A stretch of 5,504 bases of DNA from Bacillota bacterium (GTDB lineage Bacteria; Bacillota_A; Clostridia; DSM-8532): positions 1 through 5,504 of the forward strand of contig JAFADM010000064.1 in assembly GCA_023424865.1 (NCBI GenBank), written 5' to 3'. The notes beneath the pieces were generated by a model that did not search any database, was not told where the DNA came from, and worked only from the letters and a program-made list of their open reading frames with translations. A program made the translations under genes and the position numbers. Of this stretch, positions 1 through 5,504 are shown piece by piece (the stretch's first letter is position 1; each line of letters starts with the position of its first letter).

Positions 1-2
1 CT

Positions 3-71
3 TTTGCTTTAAAAACAGTTGACAGACAAGCTTTGGAAACCTCATCCGAAACCTTTCCATGGGAAATTTGA
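3..71 (+). CDS. Possible C-terminal end of an upstream gene (partial)
   Basis: From the left edge, one + strand frame is open for 22 codons and ends with TGA at 69-71; the other two + frames stop almost at once. The translated tail ends in SSETFPWEI. The length is too short to prove coding and I recognise no family. If real, it is the end of a gene that runs in the same direction as spoIIR and stops 55 bp before it. It could equally be non-coding leader sequence that is open by chance. Confidence 0.22.
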   Translation, partial: FALKTVDRQALETSSETFPWEI

Positions 72-74
72 CCG

Positions 75-92
75 CCTGAATTTAAATTCTGG
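75..92. promoter_or_regulatory. Imperfect 18-bp palindrome upstream of spoIIR
   Basis: The sequence CCTGAATTTAAATTCTGG reads the same on both strands apart from one T/T mismatch pair. Its core, GAATTTAAATTC at 78-89, is a perfect 12-bp palindrome. It lies 34 bp before the annotated spoIIR start, where a dimeric regulator could act. I cannot match it to a known operator. In Bacillus subtilis spoIIR is transcribed by the forespore factor sigma-F, but I found no convincing sigma-F or sigma-A -35/-10 pair here, so the promoter may lie left of the window or be degenerate. AT-rich palindromes of this size can also arise by chance. Confidence 0.3.
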
Positions 93-126
93 ATTTAGAG
101 AATAATGAAGGCAGACGAATAAATGG

Positions 127-804
127 ATGGTGATTGGGATGAGGTTTCATAAAGCGGATGTGTTAAAAATTGCTGCAGTTCTGTTAGTGACAGTTATCAT
201 TTTATGCACAATAATAAGCGACTCCACACAGGAAGAAATCGCCGGGAGTGTGGTTCGGCTGCACATTTTAGCCAACAGTGATTCAGAAGCGGATCAGGCT
301 CTTAAGCTTAAGGTCAGGGATGCCATCCTGAGTTTCGTAACAGATAGGTATCCCCAAAATGCCGATAAGGCCCAGGCGGAGGCTTATCTTAAAAACAGCC
401 TTCCCGAAATCCAGAGGATTGCCAGGGAGGTCCTGGCGGCCAATGGCAGCTACGCGGATGTTAAGGCCAGCTTCGGCAGATATGCCTTTCCTACCAAGGC
501 CTATGAGAATGTTTCCTTACCTGCGGGAATTTACGAAGCCGTTCGGGTGGAAATAGGGGAAGCCCAGGGCCAGAACTGGTGGTGTGTCATGTTTCCGCCT
601 TTGTGCTTGGCGGATTCCGGCTCGCTGAAAATGACCGAGGAGGCCATGCTTCAGCTTAAGAAGGAATTAGGGGACGGCAATTACGAGCTTATTACCGAGC
701 TTGCCAATACGGCGGATGTTAAGGTGAAGGTGCGTTTCCGGCTGGTAGAGCTGGTGGAAAACTCAAAAATGCGTCTGGCAGAGCTTATCCAAAATATGTT
801 TTAG
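127..804 (+). CDS. spoIIR: Stage II sporulation protein R (SpoIIR)
   Basis: SpoIIR is the forespore-made signal that crosses into the space between the forespore and mother-cell membranes and triggers the SpoIIGA protease to process pro-sigma-E in the mother cell; this role is known from Bacillus subtilis. The 225-residue product has the usual family length. A hydrophobic segment at residues 11-31, after a short basic start, serves as signal peptide or membrane anchor. Family hallmarks follow: RLHILANSD (44-52), FPTKAYENVSLPAGIYEA (121-138) and NWWCVMFPPLC (150-160), with Cys153 and Cys160. The start is uncertain. ATG 127 has only a distant GAAGG (107-111). Met5 (ATG 139) keeps the signal peptide and has a weak GGTG six bases upstream. 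The gene ends with TAG, 72 bp before the pseudouridine synthase gene. Family assignment is secure. Confidence 0.95.
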   Translation: MVIGMRFHKADVLKIAAVLLVTVIILCTIISDSTQEEIAGSVVRLHILANSDSEADQALKLKVRDAILSFVTDRYPQNADKAQAEAYLKNSLPEIQRIAREVLAANGSYADVKASFGRYAFPTKAYENVSLPAGIYEAVRVEIGEAQGQNWWCVMFPPLCLADSGSLKMTEEAMLQLKKELGDGNYELITELANTADVKVKVRFRLVELVENSKMRLAELIQNMF

Positions 805-823
805 TCATACTTTAGATGATATG

Positions 824-853
824 CTGACAGGCTGTAAAGATGTCAAGATTAAT
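824..853 (+). promoter_or_regulatory. Weak candidate sigma-A promoter before the pseudouridine synthase gene
   Basis: CTGACA (824-829) matches the -35 consensus at five of six bases. ATTAAT (848-853), 18 bp further, matches the -10 consensus at four of six. Transcription would start near 860, just ahead of the Shine-Dalgarno sequence at 862-869, leaving a very short leader. The match is marginal in an AT-rich gap. Read-through from spoIIR is a good alternative, because no terminator hairpin is visible between the two genes. Confidence 0.25.
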
Positions 854-876
854 TTTATATTGGGAGAGGCTTAAGG

Positions 877-1644
877 ATGGTTAAAATCCTTTATGAAGAC
901 AATCATCTTCTTGTGGTGGTAAAGCCCCCTGATATCCCGGTACAGGCCGATATCAGCGGGGCTTTGGATTTGCTGAACCTTTTGAAGGGTTATTTGAAGG
1001 AAAAGTACAATAAGCCGGGAGAAGCCTATTTAGGGCTTGTACATAGGCTTGACCGTCCTACGGGAGGGGTCATGGTTTTTGCAAAGACCTCCAAGGCGGC
1101 CGGTCGGCTTTCGGAGCAAATAAGGGAGCGCCTCACGGGAAAAACCTATCTGGCCGTAGTAAGCGGAATTATGACGGAGAAGGAAGGGGCGTTTTCCGAC
1201 TGGCTTTTGAAGGATACCCGCACCAATATGGTAAAGATAGTTCCCCCTCATACCAATGGCGCCAAGGATGCGGTACTGGGCTACCGTGTACTGGAAGAGA
1301 GGGAAGGCTTAAGCCTTGTCAGTGTTCGCCTGCTTACAGGCCGGGGACACCAGATTCGCGTGCAGATGGCTCATCATGCCGCACCTATAGTAGGCGACAG
1401 GCGCTATGGCAAAGAAACCGGCCCAGGGCCTTTTTCCTCCTCACAGGAGAGAGGGAAAGGCTTGACTCAAAATCCGGAGGACAATGAAAGCGGCAGAAAA
1501 GGGCAGGGACCGGAAGAGGGTATGGCTCTTTGGGCTTATGAGCTAAGCTTTGCTCACCCTGTTAAGAAAGAGGAGCTGATCTTTTCAGAGCCTCCCCCTG
1601 CCAAGTGGCCCTGGAATCTTTTTGAGGTCATTTCTTCGGATTAA
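877..1644 (+). CDS. RluA-family RNA pseudouridine synthase
   Basis: The enzyme converts specific uridines in rRNA or tRNA to pseudouridine in the cytoplasm; the target base cannot be told from sequence. The 255-residue protein opens with YEDNHLLVVVKPPDIPVQ (6-23), the usual RluA N-terminal motif. The catalytic motif HRLDRPTGGVMVFAKTS (56-72) has Asp59 as nucleophile, and the third motif TGRGHQIRVQMAHHAAPIVG (154-173) continues into DRRYG. HRLDRPTGG differs from the common HRLDRxTSG, a variant I associate with a Firmicutes subgroup. There is no N-terminal S4 RNA-binding domain. A hydrophilic, low-complexity stretch (about 179-215) separates motif III from the conserved C-terminal ALWAYELSFAHP (217-228). 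The start is supported by GGGAGAGG at 862-869, seven bases upstream. The gene may be cotranscribed with spoIIR and ends before the terminator at 1783-1826. The family is clear; a specific symbol is not justified. Confidence 0.93.
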   Translation: MVKILYEDNHLLVVVKPPDIPVQADISGALDLLNLLKGYLKEKYNKPGEAYLGLVHRLDRPTGGVMVFAKTSKAAGRLSEQIRERLTGKTYLAVVSGIMTEKEGAFSDWLLKDTRTNMVKIVPPHTNGAKDAVLGYRVLEEREGLSLVSVRLLTGRGHQIRVQMAHHAAPIVGDRRYGKETGPGPFSSSQERGKGLTQNPEDNESGRKGQGPEEGMALWAYELSFAHPVKKEELIFSEPPPAKWPWNLFEVISSD

Positions 1645-1652
1645 AAGGTATA

Positions 1653-1711
1653 CATTCTCAGTTGTGGTGCCAGGGGCTGAATGGGGACTAAGTTGGACTA
1701 AATTGAGAATG
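1653..1711. repeat. Inverted repeat flanking a GGACTAA direct repeat
   Basis: CATTCTCAGTT (1653-1663) can pair with AATTGAGAATG (1701-1711), giving 11 pairs including one G-T, around a 37-base interior. The interior holds GGACTAA twice, at 1685-1691 and 1695-1701, ten bases apart. There is no T-run after it, so it is a poor terminator. The GTGGTGCCAGGGGC stretch beginning at 1661 and the nearby GGGAC motifs recall short palindromic REP-like repeats scattered in Firmicutes genomes, but that is from memory and unverified. Confidence 0.4.
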
Positions 1712-1742
1712 AATAAGGCTCAAATGTGAAATGCAACTGTAT

Positions 1743-1769
1743 TGGGACAACCTACTGAAACATGTCCCA
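1743..1769. other. Small hairpin in the intergenic region
   Basis: TGGGACA (1743-1749) and TGTCCCA (1763-1769) form a perfect 7-bp stem around a 13-base loop. It has no following T-run and sits 13 bp before the large terminator. Together with the inverted repeat at 1653-1711 it makes most of this gene-free gap foldable. It could be part of a structured 3' untranslated region, a small RNA, or a decayed repeat element. The sequence does not decide between these. Confidence 0.4.
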
Positions 1770-1782
1770 CGGAAATACAAAG

Positions 1783-1826
1783 AAGACGGCTGTACCGGGT
1801 TCATACCCCGGTGCAGCCGTCTTTTT
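1783..1826. terminator. Rho-independent terminator, probably bidirectional
   Basis: Bases 1783-1799 pair with 1807-1823 in a 17-bp GC-rich stem that contains a single G-T wobble; the loop is seven bases (1800-1806). On the + strand the stem runs into TTTTT (1822-1826) followed by CTTG, a classic terminator for the pseudouridine synthase transcript. On the minus strand the same hairpin is followed by a weaker, interrupted T-rich stretch (TCTTTGTATTT) and lies about 50 bp past the macroglobulin stop codon. The position between convergent genes fits a shared terminator. Confidence 0.88.
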
Positions 1827-1874
1827 CTTGTGTTGTTACTTTAAATTTGTATCAGAGCCTTCGGACCTTCCATT

Positions 1875-4800
1875 TTATGGTTCTACCCGAAGAACGGTGT
1901 TTTGGAGGGTGAAAATATCGGTCTTGACGAGGGAGCCCTGAGCGACGGTACCTTCCGCCGTAAATTCACCGGGGCTGGCCACTCTTGCGTAATACACCAG
2001 CTCCTTGTAGTCGGAGGCCTTTTCCTGCTTGCCAACGATAAAGGTAACCTTCTGACCTTCAATCAGGCGGTAGAAGCAGCCGTAGGTGTCTTTTATGCCC
2101 ATAGTCCAGGGAGCGGCAATGGGCTTTAAGCCGGAAGGTGCATAATCGCTGATTTCATAGGTGTTGTCGATGGCCGCTTTATCAATGGTATAGCGAATAA
2201 CGACCTTCACCACATCATCCTGCTTGAAGGTGGTGGCTTCCTTGCCGGTAGCCATATCAAAATACGTTCTGGAGACGGTTATGCCTGTGCTCTGAGCAGT
2301 TCCCTGTGTAAAGGGAGCTTCAAAGAATGACAGGGCGGTAACATCCCCTTCCACACCGGTAATCTTTAAATCGGGCAGCTTTATAGAGGGTACCGATATC
2401 ACTTCGCTCCATTTATCCGAAAGATCGGTGGTGTAGGTTTTTCCTTCATAGGTATAGGTGAAGGAGGCCTTGGCTTTGGGAAGCTTTACGAAGCTGTCCG
2501 AGAGGTACATGATTTTTTCAACACCGGCGTATTCGGTCTTGGAATAGTTTCTTTCAACATAGGTGTAGAGCTTGGCGGCATCAGCACTGTTGATGCGGGA
2601 TGCCAGGGCGGCTGTAAGGGCTGTGAGCTTGTAGGATTCGTCCGTATTGCCTGAGGTGACAGGAACCCGGATAACCGGATCCTTGCGCTCCAGAAGGGGT
2701 GAAATACGTCCGTTGTACAGCTCCTTTGCCTTGGCGGTATCGCCCAGGGCATCAAAGGAGAGCGCCAGGAGAACCGTGTTCTCTAAAGATGAATTCTCAA
2801 TTTTCGAGGCCTTTTCAAGATCCAGGAGCACCGGCTCGCCCAGAACCGAGAGCCCGTAGAGAGCGGCAATGTAGCTCTCACCACCGGAAAGCACCTCGTT
2901 GTAGAAGTAGGCTTTAAGGGAGGAGGTGTCCGAGAGCTCCTTCAAATAAGGGGCAAGAAGAGCGGTCAGCTTAAGGTCGCTTCCCGCATAGGGGAGAATG
3001 CCGTAGCCTCCGTCCTCGTTCCTGTAATCCGTAAGAGTGATGTCCTCCGTGTCATAGGCAAAGCCCTTGTCTGCCAAAAGCTTATCAAGATAGGTTCGGG
3101 CAGCGTTTGCAACAAGCCTCTGGTCCAGGCGCTTGCCGCTTGACCAGGCCAGGCTGCTTAATTCGTTAATGAGACGGCTTCTTTCCGTGTCCGTAAACAA
3201 CAGTGTAGTAAGGCCGCTTTTGCCGCCGGTGATAACCGTTCCGGCAGCCAGCTTGGTAAGGGTTGTTGCTTCCATGGTTCTGTGGGAGGACAGCACCGTA
3301 ATGGTCTGTTCCAGCACATCAATGAGCCCGCTCTTTGTTTGAGCCGACATCTGGAGGGTGTAGGTGCCTTCCGTAAGGGCCGGAAGAGCCAGATTCACAC
3401 GTTCAAAGGCTTTTGCGGAGGCAGTGGCCTCATAATCCGATTTATTCTTGATGGTGAGCTTGTAGGACACCACGTCCTCATCCCAAAGATCCTCGCCATA
3501 GGCCGTCATACCGATATAAGGCTTGTCGCCTGTGAGGTAGACCTGGCTTAGGGACGCGTTGATGAAGAAGGGCATGGAAACCACGGTGCTCTGCACCTTT
3601 GAGCCTGCCTTCAAATCCTGGGAAACCGCCGCGGCAGACAGGCTGAAGGAGGTAATGTTGTCGGGAAGCTTCAGGCGGAGGGTGCCTTCGCCCTTGCTGT
3701 CAAGCTTTACTGTGGCAAAGCCGGCGGTATCCTTGAATTCGGAGCGAACATAGCCTGAGTCGGCCATTTGGCCCGCGCCGGCCATGGCCATGGGTGCCTC
3801 GGAGGCAGCCGCAGCCACTCTGCCTGAATTTTTACCGCTGTCAAAGGAAACCGCTGTCTTGCTGCCCTCCTCAAAGCTTACACCGGTGATATAAGGGGTA
3901 TACAGGCCTCCGTAATTCCTGTTGGAGAAGGTTGTGGTAATACCGCTTCCGATAAAGGAATAAAGCTGCTGAAGAGGCTCGATGGTATTGCCTGACAGCT
4001 TGAGAAGAGCTTCATCCACCAAAGAGATGTTTACCATAGCTTCCACAGGCTTGCCGCTCTTATCCTTGGCTGTGACGGCGATCTCAATTTCATCGCCGGG
4101 GCGATAGGAGGTCTTATCCGTCGAAAGGGTTAAATCCAGCTCCTTTTCGGTGTAATCGTAGGTTACAGAGGTGCTTCCGGTAATATAGGTCTTACCGTTA
4201 AAATAAATGCCGTTGACAAAGTAGTTAGGTGCAAGCTTTTCGTCAAAGGTGCGGGTGTATTTGGGTTCGCTCTTTACGGCAAATTCGGAAATGCCGTTTC
4301 TGGATTCCACAAAGAGGGTTTTAAAGCCGGTTATGGGGGTGCCGTTATTGACAAAGGTGACCTCCACCGGTTCGCCTTCCCTATAGCTTTCCTTGTCTGT
4401 TTTCAGTCCGAAATTGTCATAATCGTACTTGGAGGGATAATTATACATATTGCCGGGATAGACATTAAGCTGCCCCTTGATGCTTCGTCCCTTGGTATCG
4501 GTGGTGGTGTATTCCGCCAGATAATAGCCTTCATTGAGGGTATCGCCCTTAAATTCATAGCGGGCGGCGCCATCGGCACCTGTTGTGAGAGTGGGACTTG
4601 CCAGAAGGGTTTTCTTTTCCCTGTAATTGTAGGTTTTGCGTACCACCTTGTTGATATAGTCGTATTCCTCGCCGTTTTCGTACTTTTCCCATACCACCCG
4701 GTAAAGATTGACCTTTACGCTCTGGTTGGGCTGGGGAGCTCCAAAGGGATTGTCATTGTCATCAATGTCGTCGTTAAGGGTTGCCAGATTAATGGCGGCG

Positions 4801-5504
4801 GCGGTTAAAGTGAGTACGCCCTTGCCGTCCTTTAGGGTGCCTTGCGCCTTGTAGCCTGTCGTATTAGCAAAAACACGGAAGTCGTAATATTCGGTTACAT
4901 CGGCGGACTCAGGCAGTGAGGCGGTGGCGCTTATGCCAAAATAGCTTTCGCCCTGCATGTTTGAGGTGTATTTAGGCGTGTAGTTTACGGTAAGAATGCC
5001 GTCCTTGTCGGTGGTTCCCGTGCCGGAAACGGATTTGCCGTATTCGTTAATATTATAGCGGATAGCGGTATTGCTAACCGGAGTGCCTTCAAAGAAGGAG
5101 GCCTTGATTTTAAAGGTGATGGGCTCCTCTACAAAAACAGCTTTCTTGTCGGAGGTGATCTCCAATTGATATTGGGGCTTCACATAATTTTCAACCGAGA
5201 TGTAGGAGGATGAAACAATTTCTCCTCCCACCCTGACGGTAAGGGTATAATAGCCCGGATCCAGAGCCGGAAGCTCCATGGCGCCGTTGTAGAATCCGCC
5301 TTCCGCACTGAGCTTCAGGGTTTTTAAGGGCTTTGAGAGGAAGGGCAGATAACGGGAGTACATGGAGGAGGCCATGGGATAATAATAGCCGCCGCTGGCG
5401 AGGTCCACGGTAATATCCTCCGGGAAGGTATTGTCTACGCGGCTCTTTAAAAAGCCCCAGAACTGTACGGTGTCACTGGGCTTGTAAAGGGTTCTGTCGG
5501 TTTG
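1875..5504 (-). CDS. Alpha-2-macroglobulin family protein lacking the thioester (N-terminus off window)
   Basis: The frame is open to the right edge, giving 1209 visible residues, numbered here from the edge. The GTG at 5406-5408 is an internal valine codon: upstream codons encode TDRTLYKPSDTVQFWG (2-17), a typical macroglobulin MG2 motif. Further domains follow: YVKPQYQLEIT (107-117, MG3); MG-type folds to about 460, with an Asp/Asn-rich insert at 245-252; YRPGDEIEIAV (467-477) and SLVDEAL (494-500) before the bait region; an Ala/Met-rich bait-like stretch (about 540-588); RSEFKDTAGF and LPDNITSFSLSAAAV (587-627), the A2M core; a helical thioester-domain homologue (about 757-1007); and a C-terminal MG10-like domain with YYARVASPGEFTAEG. 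At the thioester site CxEQ is replaced by RLDQ (792-795), and the sole cysteine is Cys1143. Bacterial macroglobulins are exported proteins thought to inhibit proteases and protect the envelope. Export is inferred because the signal sequence is not visible. The gene ends in TAA and converges on the pseudouridine synthase gene. Confidence 0.9.
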   Translation of the reverse strand, partial: QTDRTLYKPSDTVQFWGFLKSRVDNTFPEDITVDLASGGYYYPMASSMYSRYLPFLSKPLKTLKLSAEGGFYNGAMELPALDPGYYTLTVRVGGEIVSSSYISVENYVKPQYQLEITSDKKAVFVEEPITFKIKASFFEGTPVSNTAIRYNINEYGKSVSGTGTTDKDGILTVNYTPKYTSNMQGESYFGISATASLPESADVTEYYDFRVFANTTGYKAQGTLKDGKGVLTLTAAAINLATLNDDIDDNDNPFGAPQPNQSVKVNLYRVVWEKYENGEEYDYINKVVRKTYNYREKKTLLASPTLTTGADGAARYEFKGDTLNEGYYLAEYTTTDTKGRSIKGQLNVYPGNMYNYPSKYDYDNFGLKTDKESYREGEPVEVTFVNNGTPITGFKTLFVESRNGISEFAVKSEPKYTRTFDEKLAPNYFVNGIYFNGKTYITGSTSVTYDYTEKELDLTLSTDKTSYRPGDEIEIAVTAKDKSGKPVEAMVNISLVDEALLKLSGNTIEPLQQLYSFIGSGITTTFSNRNYGGLYTPYITGVSFEEGSKTAVSFDSGKNSGRVAAAASEAPMAMAGAGQMADSGYVRSEFKDTAGFATVKLDSKGEGTLRLKLPDNITSFSLSAAAVSQDLKAGSKVQSTVVSMPFFINASLSQVYLTGDKPYIGMTAYGEDLWDEDVVSYKLTIKNKSDYEATASAKAFERVNLALPALTEGTYTLQMSAQTKSGLIDVLEQTITVLSSHRTMEATTLTKLAAGTVITGGKSGLTTLLFTDTERSRLINELSSLAWSSGKRLDQRLVANAARTYLDKLLADKGFAYDTEDITLTDYRNEDGGYGILPYAGSDLKLTALLAPYLKELSDTSSLKAYFYNEVLSGGESYIAALYGLSVLGEPVLLDLEKASKIENSSLENTVLLALSFDALGDTAKAKELYNGRISPLLERKDPVIRVPVTSGNTDESYKLTALTAALASRINSADAAKLYTYVERNYSKTEYAGVEKIMYLSDSFVKLPKAKASFTYTYEGKTYTTDLSDKWSEVISVPSIKLPDLKITGVEGDVTALSFFEAPFTQGTAQSTGITVSRTYFDMATGKEATTFKQDDVVKVVIRYTIDKAAIDNTYEISDYAPSGLKPIAAPWTMGIKDTYGCFYRLIEGQKVTFIVGKQEKASDYKELVYYARVASPGEFTAEGTVAQGSLVKTDIFTLQNTVLRVEP

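Noticed and set aside
19..24. Perfect TTGACA, a possible -35 box
   Set aside because: No -10-like hexamer lies 16-19 bp downstream (the sequence there is CTCATCC-like), and the site may lie within the end of an upstream gene.
68..106. TTGACC followed by AATAAT as a spoIIR promoter
   Set aside because: The spacing is 27 bp, far too long for a sigma-A promoter. Other hexamers at the correct distance from AATAAT match poorly.
359..556. Second open frame inside spoIIR on the + strand
   Set aside because: It overlaps a secure gene, its product is rich in Arg and Pro with no recognisable motif, and no ribosome binding site is evident.
1030..1251. Minus-strand open frame opposite the pseudouridine synthase
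   Set aside because: It lies wholly antisense to the catalytic core of a well-supported gene and its product resembles no family I know.
1653..1711. Inverted repeat as a second terminator for the pseudouridine synthase gene
   Set aside because: The stem is AT-rich with a 37-base interior and no T-run follows. The hairpin at 1783-1826 is a far better terminator.
1902..3753. Several + strand open frames of about 64-89 codons opposite the macroglobulin gene
   Set aside because: They are antisense to a long, clearly conserved coding frame, show no domain features, and are expected by chance opposite a gene of this length.
1875..5408. Macroglobulin gene as complete, starting at the GTG at 5406-5408
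   Set aside because: The frame stays open upstream and encodes a conserved MG2 motif, so this GTG is an internal valine codon.

Overview
The window looks like chromosomal DNA of an endospore-forming Firmicute. The best support is a clear SpoIIR homologue, a protein confined to endospore formers. The style of the other genes fits an anaerobe of the class Clostridia, but that placement is inference and no genus can be named.

Layout. Positions 1-126 hold the region upstream of spoIIR. It may include the last codons of an upstream gene (3-71), and it carries an 18-bp imperfect palindrome (75-92). The + strand then carries spoIIR (127-804; 139 is an alternative start) and, after a 72-bp gap, a RluA-family pseudouridine synthase gene (877-1644). 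The 230-bp gap from 1645 to 1874 has no gene. It holds two inverted repeats and then a strong 17-bp hairpin with a T-run, placed to terminate transcription from both sides. The rest of the window, 1875-5504, is one long minus-strand gene for an alpha-2-macroglobulin-family protein. That gene is incomplete: its frame stays open to the right edge, so the N-terminus lies outside.

How the genes relate. spoIIR and the pseudouridine synthase gene are co-directional and may share a transcript, though a weak promoter can be proposed between them. No functional link is evident: SpoIIR is a sporulation signal and the other is an RNA-modifying enzyme. The macroglobulin gene converges on them and is a separate unit. 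Its most notable property is that the thioester motif CxEQ of trapping macroglobulins reads RLDQ, and the only cysteine in the visible 1209 residues lies far away in the C-terminal domain. It should therefore be a thioester-free macroglobulin. I see no CRISPR array, tRNA, rRNA, insertion sequence or phage gene, and no wholly new system. The thioester-free macroglobulin and the structured intergenic region are the parts most worth a second look.
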